Below, in pieces: positions 10,092 to 22,778 of a stretch of 64,000 nt of DNA. The notes under the pieces are model-generated. The model was not told the DNA's origin. It searched no databases and was given only the letters and a program-made list of their open reading frames with translations. Origin of the DNA: Trichomonas vaginalis G3 (Eukaryota > Parabasalia > Trichomonadida > Trichomonadidae). The DNA lies in contig NC_067204.1 in assembly GCF_026262505.1 (NCBI RefSeq), positions 2,823,797 to 2,887,796 of the forward strand, read 5' to 3'. Position numbers and translations under genes: made by a program. Each line of letters starts with the position of its first letter. Position 1 is the first letter of the stretch.

Positions 10092-10949
10092 ATGACAACA
10101 TCAGAGAACACAACAACAGTTATAGTCCATGAAGCCATAAATGAAGAATACGAGTACATACAATATAACAAACAGTTACGTCTCATTCGTTCAGTCAAAG
10201 ATGACATGTACCAAATGCAAAGTATTTTGACAGCATGTTATGCTCCAGATACTAAACTTCCTAAAGACTGGTTTAGGAACCAAAGCACTATTGAACTATT
10301 AAATGAAGCACAGCGAGACATACTTTTTTCTGAAAACAGTGAAGAACAGCGAGTAGGTAAAAAACCCCAGTCGCCAAAACTCTATGAAAATCGTGAAAAA
10401 TTGCCAAACGGTTTGAGAGGATATTATGTTCATAGACTTCTCGTAAATGCTGTAGCAATGTGGGCTTCACCTCGTTATGCTTGGTATGTTTGTAAACTTC
10501 TTGACGAAATTCACAGACAAACGCGAACAGATGGAAAAGAAACTTCAAGCAAAAGATGAAGTCATTGAATCCAAAGACAAAAGCATACAGAAAAGAATAC
10601 CGCGTTCAGTACCAAAAGGAAAGGAAAAGAACTATATAGTATATGATTTACTGAAGAGATGGAAAATGAAGAAGATAAAGATATGGTTATGTTGCATTTA
10701 GTCAGAAGAAACAACAAAAGCTTTTACGACCTCGCTAAGATATATAAATCTGACAGAAACTGGTTCTATCGTGAAAACTTACCGATTTCAATGACACCGA
10801 ATGAGCAAATAAAGGAAATTGTCAAAAATACTCTTCCTCAAACACACTATGACATCAAAGGTTGCACAATACTTACATTCAAAGAAGACTTACCATTGTT
10901 AAAGGAAAAAATAACAGAGTATTTCGATAACTTCAAAGAGGAAGAATGA
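10092..10949 (+). pseudogene. KilA-N domain protein of Maverick A, broken
   Basis: The first open part reaches 10559 and carries the KilA-N core: IQYNKQLRLIRSVKD, WFRNQSTIELL, and the hallmark helix GYYVHRLLVNAVAMWASP followed by YAWYVCKLLDEI. A further open part (10659-10949) has MVMLHLVRRNNKSFYDLAKI, matching the C-terminal extension often found on viral and trichomonad KilA-N proteins. KilA-N is a DNA-binding fold related to APSES domains. The start is the first in-frame ATG after the promoter-like block. Interrupted at least once. Fragments of a related gene occur in the repeat field (16194-16287, 23888-23981, 27170-27265). Confidence 0.75.
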
Positions 10950-11002
10950 AAATCTAAGCTAATTTTATTTTTTTTATAAAATTTTATCTCATATGAAAGA
11001 AC

Positions 11003-11146
11003 ATGAATTTAGAATATTCGGAACTCATGACAGAAGAAGAGAACGAACAGCATGTAAAAGATTATGCAAAATTTCTGAAGACATACAAAGCATTTAAACA
11101 ATATCTAAATGCTTCTAAAGATTATGCAAAATTTCTGAAGACATAA
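11003..11146 (+). CDS. Small ORF (47 aa) with an internal duplication
   Basis: Starts MNLEYSELMTEEENEQ and contains KDYAKFLKT twice, the second copy ending at the stop codon. At DNA level a ~29-bp block is repeated directly at 11056-11084 and 11117-11145. Preceded by an AT-rich leader resembling the other Maverick promoters. Function unknown; it could be a fragment of a longer helical protein. Confidence 0.3.
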   Translation: MNLEYSELMTEEENEQHVKDYAKFLKTYKAFKQYLNASKDYAKFLKT

Positions 11147-11235
11147 CAGCTTATGAAAAAGCGTATGAAAAGTTTATACATTGGGGAATTGTTGTAAAAT
11201 ATCCATATGAAGACTAACCAAAAATATATTTTTGC

Positions 11236-11596
11236 TTAAATAGCTTCAGGGTCAATTTCTTCAACCATTTCACTTCCTTCGTCAATGTCAATAGAAGCTT
11301 CTTCAACCTTTGGTAAGAATTTCTGTATAACATCTTTGTTCGTTATTGTCTTCAGAGATGAAGGATAATATTTCACATTTGTTTCACCCTTCTTATATTC
11401 TTTCTGTTCGGAAAGATTTAGCAATACTGAAGAAGTCAATGTTAGAGTTCTTTATGACAGTATAATGAGTATCTTTGACATTCACGAAGAAACTCTTTTG
11501 TTTCAAAACTACTGCTAACTCTTGTGAAGTATAACGTTTGCGGTCAATGACAATCAAGTAATGGTCGACATACTGACAAAGACTAGATTCTTTCAC
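11236..11596 (-). pseudogene. Maverick minus-strand coding remnant, unidentified
   Basis: Two overlapping open stretches on the minus strand, one with HYLIVIDRKRYTSQELAVVL and one ending in an acidic tail (SIDIDEGSEMVEEIDPE). The acidic end and helical core look like a small element-encoded protein, but no domain is recognised. Broken. Confidence 0.35.
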
Positions 11597-11759
11597 AAAC
11601 TTCTGTTAAAGAAGATTTAACGTTGAAGAACCATTGACTCATTCTTGATGGCATTAGGAGAGCAATTGTATGAAAAGAATTGCAATCTTGCTGCTCGTCT
11701 CATTATTAAAAATAAATATTATTATATGAAAAATAAATTAAAAAAATTAATTAAATTTT

Positions 11760-14700
11760 TTTTCATAAAATATTTTTTTTTATTCTACTAAGATGTATCG
11801 GAAGTTGTCTAAGTTAAGTAACTATCCGGAATAGAACAATTCTTTAAGAATAGCTAATACATAGGATGTTGCAAAGCATTACGCAACAAACAAAAAAGCA
11901 CTCGGCTTGACTTCATTAAAGACTTAATGGTAGCAATAAGTTATGAATAGAATTCATGAGTTATAAAACACAAACCGGGCGAGACGAAGTCATGCAATAT
12001 GCATTCTTTAAATGACCGTTGCTGATTGACTTATATAGACGTCGGTACTCTCATGAAGTAGAAGAGAAATGTTTGATCATAAATGCCAAGTTGGTCATCT
12101 CGTAAAGCTTTCATATGTTCCGTCAAAAATGTTTGACATAAAAGCAAACGTTGGTGACAAAAGAGAAAGAGAACAGCTGAAACAGACAGAGAAGAGAGAT
12201 GTTTAAAAAGTGCTATATCGAAAAGGTTCGTAAAGCTAACGATGTCATTCGTTTCATGCACGACAAACAAAAGACAGGTGAGAAAGATGGTAAAAAAGAT
12301 TGAAGAGAATAGGAAGAGAAATGTGAAGTCAGCAATAGATATTGAATTTAACATCGAAGCTTTAGATGAACAACAGAACTAGCTTACACAACATTTCGGT
12401 AAGCTTTTCATGAGATCTTAGAGAAGATTAAAATAATAACTCAACAACAGAGATGGTGGTAGTTATAACTTGGTGGAAAGTAGAATGTTCTACGTTAAAA
12501 ACGTCATAATATTGGATAACTATACATCAGCTCTTGAAGGAGAATTTAATCAGAGCATAGAAGCAAATGCTGGCCAGTATTTTGAAATGCACTAGACTTC
12601 TTCTTGAAAACATAAAGAAGGTTTACGAAATAAAGATGTAATGATTTAACAGAATATGAGGGTTAACGATGATCAGATGTAAAGAAAGGCAAACCAAAAA
12701 TGAGACCATATATGAATGAAAGCACACTGAAAATGACCAGAAAGCCCATTTTGGAAGCCCTCTAGCAAACGGAACAAGCACTTATAGAAAGCTTTTGGAA
12801 GGATAATGGTGAAAAGATAGTTTATTAAGAAGGAGAAGCGGTCAGTTCTGGCGAAGTTCTTGCAATTACTTATAAATCTTGGAACGGCTCAAATCTTCAA
12901 TGACTGAGACAAAAAGAACTGCAACACTTATGACAGAGGACAATGTTTCGTTTATGCTTGCATTCAGGCTGGAGTAGATGGATGAGACTATTGGGGACCC
13001 GACCATGAGAGAAGTCATGTCGTGTAGAGACTTTCCTAAAACGCTACAGCTACACAGAAATTCTCTCGACGCACAAGGTATAAGCATTAGATGTCATTGG
13101 TTATTTTCGACAACGCAAGACATACTGAAATCAAAGAGATACATACCAAAGAATTGTAAACTGTTGAACTATAGTTGAATTCTTCTTGTTGAGAGCATTA
13201 CTGTGCCTAAACGAAAGATTCATTGACAACATAACTTCGTCAGTAAATTAAAAGAAATCTCTATGAAGGAGTGTGGTGGAATGAACATTGAGAAACAGAT
13301 GAAAAATATATTACAAAGAGAGAGACACACATACTGCTCACGTTCTTATGGAATAGATACACGCTATGGGATGGTTATGAACACATTGTGGAGTGCAATA
13401 TTCTCGAACCTATTTCTTATGGAGAACCCTCACAATATACGATGACTTTATATAAACAGAACCTTGCACATTAAAGATTTGACATATGCCCAAAGTATCT
13501 CGTGTACACCTCGAAGAAGAAGAGAGTCAAAAGAAGTAAATAAATAATAAGTGCAGATCATTCTGAGCACGTTTTTTTGCTTGACTTTGAGTTAGTAAGG
13601 ATGGCTTTCCATAAAGTTTTAACATATGTTACGAAATGAAGATGGTTCAGTGAGTGAGAGCATTTTGGGGTCAGAACTGTCAACAGATTTTTGGAACGAC
13701 TTCCTGACAGAGTTTAATATATTGCCATAACTCAGTTTTGATATAAACTTCATCTTAAGACACATGACAGAAGTGAAAAGGAACTCCTCATCCATTAAAG
13801 TTCGAACAATACAAGTAACTGGCTATATAAAGGAAGGGAATTTATTATAAAGATCTTACAAGTGTTATAAATAAGAAGCTTAACTTTTCCGTGCTATGTT
13901 TAACTTACAAAGCAGGACGGGAGAAGTATTTTCCATAAACTACTACAGCAGTTGTTTGTTAGCAAATGCAAGAACTGGTGGTAATTTCGAGCATGTAAAG
14001 TTATAGGGATGACTCGTCTACATACCCCGAAGAACATCGACCATCAAGTCTTTCAGAATAGAATGAAACCACTTCGGACTTAGAAAAATTAGCAATTTTA
14101 ATTGCAAACAAAGAGATGTAAAGAATTTTTAAGAGAAGGTTTCGTTAAGATTCCAGCAATGCTACCTCTGACACGCACATTGCAACTTTTAACACGTTTA
14201 TGAATACGTTAGTGATTATGTGTCAATTGCAACACATTGGTTTGAGAACAAGGTATACTTCGAATGGAAATTTTATATGCCTTCAAATAACAGAGAATTT
14301 ATTATCACGCTGAATTCAAGGTGGAAAGACTGTATGTTGTCAGATAACATTAAACACAAGAGGAAAAGAACTCCACTCTGCTCCGACTTGACCGCTGTTT
14401 CAATTATATCCAATCAGCTATTACGCAAGACTTATACTCTTTAGAAGGTATTGCAAGTTATGAAGGAATGAGATGTTAAGCACAGAGTACTCATGAGACT
14501 TTATTCGATGAGACAAAAGGAACCCATTGGGTGAAAAAGTTAATGTCTGGATTTCTTTGTTCTCATTAATAGATACAGAGATTGGAAAACATAGACACTT
14601 TTCTTTAATAGTTTGTTACCCTGAACTAAATCCAGAACTTAACGTTCAGAAGTTCAACACTTGCTTGTCTATGTATGTTGGACCAAATATAAAATTTACA

Positions 14701-15322
14701 GACTATAATATATAAGGGCTGATCAATGTGAAGTGTTGCAAGGATACTCATACGATGGAAACGAGATATATAAGAAATAAGAGATGAAAGTGAAGAAGTT
14801 GTTGAGTTAGGTTTAACGTATAAGAAAGAAAGAAATTACCTTGCAGAAAATATAAAGCTCATTCTGAACAGTATTTTGGATAACTATCTTTCTCTTGAGT
14901 CAAGAAATAACATAGTAAATTGACAAAGATGCTGATAAGATATGCATCAGAACTAAACCATATGGAGAGTTAGAGGTTTGGATAGGTTCAGATAAAACTA
15001 TTTTAAGCTAACGAAAAGCATTGCAGACCTTTAACTTTTGCCCACTGGTGTAAAACTAATTCTATCATTGTCGAAGAGAATAATGTGTGAAGTTTTCTGT
15101 ATGCTGGAGGCTTAGGAATTGGAGCATCTTTTTATAGCGAACACCGCAACAGTATGCATCTCTACAATGAAGAATATCCTCGTTTAGCTGAAGAGTTTGA
15201 GAAACGTTTAGATGGAAGATTTTCATTGGTAAAAGATTGTCAGTTTTCCATTCTGATTCGCAGAAAATAACACTGGAAAACAAAGTTTAGCATACAAAGT
15301 CAATTTTGTGGAAGAAGACTTT
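11760..15322 (+). pseudogene. Strongly decayed Maverick coding stretch, possibly the polymerase region
   Basis: About 3.5 kb with coding-like composition but no long frame. Short open pieces on the plus strand (for example 14220-14444 and 14527-14715) have ordinary protein-like composition. Length, place between the KilA-N gene and the end, and the absence of a polymerase elsewhere make a protein-primed DNA polymerase B the natural guess, but I saw no polymerase motif that I would defend. Many breaks. The stretch ends in the sequencing gap. Confidence 0.3.
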
Positions 15323-15422
15323 NNNNNNNNNNNNNNNNNNNNNNNNNNNNNNNNNNNNNNNNNNNNNNNNNNNNNNNNNNNNNNNNNNNNNNNNNNNNNN
15401 NNNNNNNNNNNNNNNNNNNNNN
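15323..15422. other. Assembly gap of 100 N
   Basis: Exactly 100 N between the decayed Maverick stretch and the repeat field. The round number suggests a scaffold join of unknown length, so adjacency across it is not proven. Confidence 0.95.
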
Positions 15423-15891
15423 TGATTTCATCGAAACTAAACATAAATGATTTGTCATGACTTCTTCGTATATGTTTTGTCAAGACTTCATCGTATATGA
15501 TTTGTCATGACTTCATCGTAAATGATTTGTCAAAACTTCATCGTAAATGTTTTGTCAAGACTTTGTCATGACTTCATCGTAAATGATTTGTCATGATTTC
15601 ATCGTAAATGTTTTGTCATGATTTCATCGTAAATGTTTTGTCATGATTTCATCATAAATGTTTTGTCATGATTTCATGGAACTTAAACGTAAATGTTTTG
15701 TCATGATTTCATCGTAAATGTTTTGTCATGATTTCATCGTAAATGTTTTGTCATGATTTCATCGTAAATGTTTTGTCATGACCTCATGGAACTTAAACGT
15801 AAATGTTTTGTCATGACCTCATGGAACTTAAACGTAAATGTTTTGTTATGACCTCATCGTAATGAGTGTAAATGACCCAAAAATAATGTTT

Positions 15892-15940
15892 ATGTTAGAA
15901 TGTTAGATCTAACACCTTTTCTAACATGTTTTCTAACATG
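15892..15940 (+). repeat. AGATCT hairpin, TGTTAG form
   Basis: Outer arm TGTTAGAA, core TGTTAGATCTAACA, then two further TAACA repeats spaced by TTTTC. All arms are of the TGTTA type and can pair with one another. Confidence 0.7.
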
Positions 15941-16193
15941 ACCTCATGGAACTTAAACGTAAATGTTTTGGTATGACCTCATGGAACTTAAACGTAAATG
16001 TTTTGTCATGACTTCATCGTAAATGTTTTGTCATGACTTCATCGTAAATGTTTTGTCAAGATTTCATCGTAAATGTTTTGTCAAGACTTCTTCGTATATG
16101 TTTTGTCAAACATGAACGTATATGTTTTGTCATGACTTCTTCATCGTAAATGTTTTGTCATGACTTCATCGTAATGAGTGTAAATGATTTCAT

Positions 16194-16287
16194 ATAATTG
16201 CTTACCTCGGAAAACCGAGAGAAGAGATTCCATATGAAAATCGCAAGAATTTGGCTCCTGGTTTGAAATATTATTATGTTCATAGAT
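16194..16287 (+). pseudogene. Captured KilA-N gene fragment inside the array
   Basis: About 94 bp reading GKPREEIPYENRKNLAP then a YYYVHR motif in one frame, like the segment of the KilA-N gene at 10350-10440 (KLYENREKLPNGLRGYYVHR). It is flanked on both sides by the 25-bp repeat. Inverted copies lie at 23888-23981 and 27170-27265. Confidence 0.6.
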
Positions 16288-16379
16288 TTCATCGTATATG
16301 TTTTGTCAAACATGAACGTATATGTTTTGTCATGATTTCTTCATCGTAATGAGTGTAAATGACCCAAAAATATATTTTA

Positions 16380-16461
16380 GGTGAAGTGGTGAGATCTCAC
16401 CTCTTTTCTCACCTAATTTTTCACCCTCAGCCGCTAAGCGGCGAGACCCAAAGGGTCTTGA
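16380..16461 (+). repeat. AGATCT hairpin, GGTGA form, with twin small hairpins
   Basis: GGTGAAGT, core GGTGAGATCTCACC, then TCACC and TCACCC repeats. It is followed at once by GCCGCTAAGCGGC and GACCCAAAGGGTC, two perfect small stem-loops. Confidence 0.7.
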
Positions 16462-17429
16462 ATTTGTCAAAACTTCATCGTAAATGATTTGTCAAGACTT
16501 CATCGTATATGTTTTGTCATGATTTCATCGTAAATGATTTGTCAAACATGAGTGTAAATGTTTTGTCATGACTTCTTCATCGTAAATGATTTGTCAAAAC
16601 TTCTTCGTAAATGTTTTGTCATGACTTCTTCGTAAATGTTTTGTCATGACTTCTTCATCGTAAATGTTTTGTCAAAACTTCTTCGTATATGTTTTGTCAT
16701 GACTTCTTCATTGTAATGAGTGTAAATGAACCAAAATAATGTTTACGTTCATGTTTGACAACAACACAGGAAATAAATGTTTACGTATATGTTTTGTCAT
16801 GACTTCTTCGTCAAAACTTCATCGTCAATGATTTGTCATGACTTCTTCGTAAATGTTTTGTCATGACTTCTTCGTATATGTTTTGTCAAGACTTCTTCGT
16901 CAAAACTTCATCGTCAATGATTTGTCATGACTTCATCGTCAAAACTTCATCGTATATGTTTTGTCATGATTTCATCGTAAATGATTTGTCATGACTTCTT
17001 CATCGTAAATGTTTTGTCAAAACTTCTTCGTATATGTTTTGTCATGACTTCTTCATCGTAATGAGCGTACATGTTTTGTCATGACTTCATCGTAAATGAA
17101 TTTTCATGACTTCATCGTAAATGATTTGTCATGACTTCATCGTAAATGATTTGTCAAGACTTCTTCGTCAAAACTTCATCGTCAATGATTTGTCATGACT
17201 TCATCGTCAAAACTTCTTCGTATATGTTTTGTCATGATTTCATCGTATATGTTTTGTCATGACCTCTTCGTATATGTTTTGTCATGATTTCATCGTATAT
17301 GTTTTGTCATGACCTCTTCGTATATGTTTTGTCATGACCTCTTCGTATATGTTTTGTCAAGACCTCATCGTATATGTTTTGTCATGATTTCTTCATCGTA
17401 ATGAGCGTAAATCAGACAAAATATATTTT

Positions 17430-17516
17430 AGGTGAAGTGGTGAGATCTCACCTCTTTTCTCACCTCTTTTCTCACCTCAGCCGCTAAGCGGCGAGACCCA
17501 AAGGGTCTTGAATTTT
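17430..17516 (+). repeat. AGATCT hairpin, GGTGA form, with twin small hairpins
   Basis: GGTGAAGT, core GGTGAGATCTCACC, two TTTTCTCACC repeats, then GCCGCTAAGCGGC and GACCCAAAGGGTC. Confidence 0.7.
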
Positions 17517-18266
17517 CATGATTTCTTCGTAAATGATTTGTCAAACATGAACGTAAATGTTTTGTCATGATTTCTTCATCGTAAATGTTTTGTCAAACAT
17601 GAACGTACATGCTTTGTCAAGACTTCATCGTAAATGTTTTGTCAAACATGAACGTACATGCTTTGTCAAGACTTCATCGTACATGTTTTGTCATGACTTC
17701 TTCGTATATGTTTTGTCAAACATGAACGTAAATGTTTTGTCAAACATGAACGTACATGATTTGTCATGATTTCTTCGTAAATGTTTTGTCAAACATGAAC
17801 GTAAATGTTTTGTCAAACATGAACGTACATGTTTTGTCATGATTTCTTCGTAAATGTTTTGTCATGATTTCATCGTTTATGTTTTGTCATGATTTTATCG
17901 TACATGTTTTGTCATGATTTCTTCATTGTATATGTTTTGTCAAACATGAACGTACATGTTTTGTCAAAACTTCTTCGTATATGTTTTGTCATGATTTTAT
18001 CGTAAATGTTTTGTCATGATTTCTTCGTAAATGTTTTGTCATGATTTCTTCTTCGTAAATGTTTTGTCAAACATGAACGTACATGTTTTGTCAAAACTTC
18101 TTCGTATATGTTTTGTCATGATTTTATCGTAAATGTTTTGTCATGATTTCTTCGTATATGTTTTGTCATGATTTCTTCGTATATGTTTTGTCATGATTTC
18201 TTCGTATATGTTTTGTCATGATTTCTTCATCGTAATGAACGTAAATGACCCAAAAAATAATGTTTA

Positions 18267-18342
18267 GGGTAGATGGTTAGATCTAACCTCATTTCTACCC
18301 TCATTTCTACCCTCAGCCGCTAAGCGGCGAGACCCAAAGGGT
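18267..18342 (+). repeat. AGATCT hairpin, GGGTAG/GGTTAG form, with twin small hairpins
   Basis: Here the outer arm GGGTAG and the inner arm GGTTAG differ, and both sides have changed to match: the core is GGTTAGATCTAACC and the outer repeats are CTACCC, twice. Twin hairpins follow. Confidence 0.7.
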
Positions 18343-18404
18343 CTTGAATTTTCATGATTTCTTCATCGTAATGAGCGTAAATGACCCAAAAATAATGTTT
18401 ATGT

Positions 18405-18722
18405 TAGAATGTTAGATCTAACACTTTTTCTAACATGTTTTCTCACCTCAGCCGCTAAGCGGCGAGACCCAAAGGGTCTTGAATTTTCATGATTTCATCG
18501 TACATGTTTTGTCAAGACTTCTTCGTAAATGTTTTGTCAAACATGAACGTATATGTTTTGTCATGATTTCTTCGTAAATGATTTGTCAAGACTTCTTCAT
18601 CGTAATGAGCGTAAATGACCCAAAAATAATGTTTATGTTAGAATGTTAGATCTAACACTTTTTCTAACATGTTTTCTCACCTCAGCCGCTAAGCGGCGAG
18701 ACCCAAAGGGTCTTGAATTTTC
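18405..18722 (+). repeat. Two AGATCT hairpins, TGTTAG form, each with twin small hairpins
   Basis: Copies near 18409-18480 and 18637-18715. In both, the core is TGTTAGATCTAACA and the last 3' arm is of the other type (TCTCACC), so that arm cannot pair; these are apparently hybrids of two forms. Confidence 0.6.
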
Positions 18723-19025
18723 ATGATTTCTTCGTATATGTTTTGTCGAAACTTCATCGTAATGAGTGTACATGTTTTGTCAAGACTTCTTCATCGTATA
18801 TGTTTTGTCATGATTTCTTCGTACATGTTTTGTCATGACTTCTTCATCGTAATGAACGTAAATGATTTGTCAAACATGAACGTAAATGTTTTGTCAAGAC
18901 CTCTTCGTATATGTTTTGTCATGATTTCTTCATCGTAATGAGTGTAAATGATCCAAAAATAATGTTTATGTTAGAATGTTAGATCTAACACCTTTTCTAA
19001 CATGTTTTCTAACATGGAGGATTTC

Positions 19026-19388
19026 ATTAGATATAAATATTCTTCCTTCATTTCATTCTATACACAATTTACATCATAGACGATTTAATAGATATAATAC
19101 TTTACTGTTTCATCTGATATAAACATTCTTCCTTCATTTCATTCTATACACAATTTACATCATAGACGATTTAATAGATATAATACTTTACTGTTTCATT
19201 AGATATACACATTCTTCCTTCATTTCATTCTATACACAATTTACATCATAGACGATTTAATAGATATAATACTTTACTGTTTCATTAGATATACACATTC
19301 TTCCTTCATTTCATTCTATACACAATTTACATCATAGACGATTTAATAGATATAATACTTTACTGTTTCATCTGATATAAACATTATT
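19026..19388. repeat. 86-bp tandem repeat at the palindrome centre
   Basis: About 4.3 copies at a regular 86-bp spacing (TCTTCCTTC at 19041, 19127, 19213 and 19299). The unit includes TTCATTTCATTCTATACAC and GATTTAATAGATATAATAC. It differs completely from the 25-bp repeat and occupies the single-copy spacer of the palindrome. The copies alternate in only one or two positions. Confidence 0.9.
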
Positions 19389-19760
19389 TGTTGAAAGTAT
19401 CCTAAAATATTTGATGGACTTTAACTAAAATAATGTTTAGGAAGAATATTTATATCTAATGAAATCCTCCATGTTAGAAAACATGTTAGAAAAGGTGTTA
19501 GATCTAACATTCTAACATAAACATTATTTTTGGGTCATTTACGCTCATTACGATGAAGAAGTCATGACAAAACATATACGATGAAACCATGACAAATCAT
19601 TTACGTTCATGTTTGACAAAACATTTACGAAGAAGTCTTGACAAAACATGTACGATGAAGTTTCGACAAAACATGTACGATGAAATCATGAAAATTCATG
19701 AGGTGAGAAAAGAGGTGAGAAAAGAGGTGAGATCTCACCACTTCACCTAAAATATATTTT

Positions 19761-22700
19761 TGTCTGATTTACGCTCATTACGATGAAGAAATCATGACAA
19801 AACATATACGAAGAGGTCTTGACAAAACATTTACGTTCATGTTTGACAAATCATTTACGTTCATTACGATGAAGAAGTCATGACAAAACATGTACGAAGA
19901 AATCATGACAAAACATATACGATGAAGAAGTCTTGACAAAACATGTACACTCATTACGATGAAGTTTCGACAAAACATATACGAAGAAATCATGAAAATT
20001 CAAGACCCTTTGGGTCTCGCCGCTTAGCGGCTGAGGTGAGAAAACATGTTAGAAAAAGTGTTAGATCTAACATTCTAACATAAACATTATTTTTGGGTCA
20101 TTTACGCTCATTACGATGAAGAAGTCTTGACAAATCATTTACGAAGAAATCATGACAAAACATATACGTTCATGTTTGACAAAACATTTACGAAGAAGTC
20201 TTGACAAAACATGTACGATGAAATCATGAAAATTCAAGACCCTTTGGGTCTCGCCGCTTAGCGGCTGAGGTGAGAAAACATGTTAGAAAAAGTGTTAGAT
20301 CTAACATTCTAACATAAACATTATTTTTGGGTCATTTACGCTCATTACGATGAAGAAATCATGAAAATTCAATGAGGGTAGAAATGAGGGTAGAAATGAG
20401 GTTAGATCTAACCATCTACCCTAAACATTATTTTTGGGTCATTTACGTTCATTACGATGAAGAAATCATGACAAAACATATACGAAGAAATCATGACAAA
20501 ACATATACGAAGAAATCATGACAAAACATTTACGATAAAATCATGACAAAACATATACGAAGAAGTTTTGACAAAACATGTACGTTCATGTTTGACAAAA
20601 CATTTACGAAGAAGAAATCATGACAAAACATTTACGAAGAAATCATGACAAAACATTTACGATAAAATCATGACAAAACATATACGAAGAAGTTTTGACA
20701 AAACATGTACGTTCATGTTTGACAAAACATATACAATGAAGAAATCATGACAAAACATGTACGATAAAATCATGACAAAACATAAACGATGAAATCATGA
20801 CAAAACATTTACGAAGAAATCATGACAAAACATGTACGTTCATGTTTGACAAAACATTTACGTTCATGTTTGACAAAACATTTACGAAGAAATCATGACA
20901 AATCATGTACGTTCATGTTTGACAAAACATTTACGTTCATGTTTGACAAAACATATACGAAGAAGTCATGACAAAACATGTACGATGAAGTCTTGACAAA
21001 GCATGTACGTTCATGTTTGACAAAACATTTACGATGAAGTCTTGACAAAGCATGTACGTTCATGTTTGACAAAACATTTACGATGAAGAAATCATGACAA
21101 AACATTTACGTTCATGTTTGACAAAACATTTACGTTCATGTTTGACAAATCATTTACGAAGAAATCATGAAAATTCAAGACCCTTTGGGTCTCGCCGCTT
21201 AGCGGCTGAGGTGAGAAAAGAGGTGAGAAAAGAGGTGAGATCTCACCACTTCACCTAAAATATATTTTTGTCTGATTTACGCTCATTACGATGAAGAAAT
21301 CATGACAAAACATATACGATGAGGTCTTGACAAAACATATACGTTCATGTTTGACAAATCATTTACGTTCATTACGATGAAGAAGTCATGACAAAACATG
21401 TACGAAGAAATCATGACAAAACATATACGATGAAGAAGTCTTGACAAAACATGTACACTCATTACGATGAAGTTTCGACAAAACATATACGAAGAAATCA
21501 TGAAAATTCAAGACCCTTTGGGTCTCGCCGCTTAGCGGCTGAGGTGAGAAAACATGTTAGAAAAAGTGTTAGATCTAACATTCTAACATAAACATTATTT
21601 TTGGGTCATTTACGCTCATTACGATGAAGAAGTCTTGACAAATCATTTACGAAGAAATCATGACAAAACATATACGTTCATGTTTGACAAAACATTTACG
21701 AAGAAGTCTTGACAAAACATGTACGATGAAATCATGAAAATTCAAGACCCTTTGGGTCTCGCCGCTTAGCGGCTGAGGTGAGAAAACATGTTAGAAAAAG
21801 TGTTAGATCTAACATTCTAACATAAACATTATTTTTGGGTCATTTACGCTCATTACGATGAAGAAATCATGAAAATTCAAGACCCTTTGGGTCTCGCCGC
21901 TTAGCGGCTGAGGGTAGAAATGAGGGTAGAAATGAGGTTAGATCTAACCATCTACCCTAAACATTATTTTTGGGTCATTTACGTTCATTACGATGAAGAA
22001 ATCATGACAAAACATATACGAAGAAATCATGACAAAACATATACGAAGAAATCATGACAAAACATTTACGATAAAATCATGACAAAACATATACGAAGAA
22101 GTTTTGACAAAACATGTACGTTCATGTTTGACAAAACATTTACGAAGAAGAAATCATGACAAAACATTACGAAGAAATCATGACAAAACATTTACGATAA
22201 AATCATGACAAAACATATACGAAGAAGTTTTGACAAAACATGTACGTTCATGTTTGACAAAACATATACAATGAAGAAATCATGACAAAACATGTACGAT
22301 AAAATCATGACAAAACATAAACGATGAAATCATGACAAAACATTTACGAAGAAATCATGACAAAACATTTACGTTCATGTTTGACAAAACATTTACGAAG
22401 AAATCATGACAAATCATGTACGTTCATGTTTGACAAAACATTTACGTTCATGTTTGACAAAACATATACGAAGAAGTCATGACAAAACATGTACGATGAA
22501 GTCTTGACAAAGCATGTACGTTCATGTTTGACAAAACATTTACGATGAAGTCTTGACAAAGCATGTACGTTCATGTTTGACAAAACATTTACGATGAAGA
22601 AATCATGACAAAACATTTACGTTCATGTTTGACAAAACATTTACGTTCATGTTTGACAAATCATTTACGAAGAAATCATGAAAATTCAAGACCCTTTGGG

Positions 22701-22778
22701 TCTCGCCGCTTAGCGGCTGAGGTGAGAAAAGAGGTGAGAAAAGAGGTGAGATCTCACCACTTCACCTAAAATATATTT
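19761..22778. repeat. Tandem duplication of ~1.51 kb within the right arm
   Basis: The phrase TGTCTGATTTACGCTCATT begins at 19761, 21269 and 22779, marking two units of about 1508 and 1510 bp. Each unit contains GGTGA-, TGTTAG- and GGTTAG-type hairpins in the same order. The units differ by a few substitutions, several small indels and the presence or absence of one twin hairpin. Confidence 0.85.

Larger units (their letters stand above)
1..15322. mobile_element. Maverick/Polinton-type element, remnant A (left side off the window)
   Basis: A contiguous block of Maverick-type genes on both strands: a packaging-type ATPase region, small conserved proteins, a fibre-like gene, an rve integrase, a KilA-N gene and a decayed stretch that may hold the polymerase. 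The set and the very small gaps between genes fit trichomonad Mavericks (family knowledge). Most larger genes are interrupted, with on the order of ten or more breaks overall, so the copy is a fossil, although several small ORFs remain open. The left end lies outside the window and the right side runs into a 100-N gap, so neither terminus is seen. Confidence 0.8.
15423..19050 (+). repeat. Left arm of the giant palindrome: ~25-bp repeat array
   Basis: Dense degenerate tandem copies of a unit such as TCGTAAATGTTTTGTCATGA, mixing endings (GATTTCA, GACTTCTTC, AACATGAACG). The array is cut at intervals by the phrase TAATGAGTGTAAATGACCC plus an AGATCT hairpin. The whole arm reappears in reverse complement in 19437-25474. 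The open frames seen through it only translate the repeat (MFCHDFF-type peptides) and are not genes. Confidence 0.9.

Noticed and set aside
14220-14444. A 74-codon frame considered as a DNA polymerase motif
   Set aside because: No polymerase A, B or C motif could be pointed out, so only a position-based guess was kept for the whole stretch.
17557-22616. Frames of about 70 codons reading MFCHDFF- and MISSYMFC-type peptides on both strands
   Set aside because: They only translate the 25-bp repeat, appear identically in each duplicated block, and have no unique sequence. Not genes.
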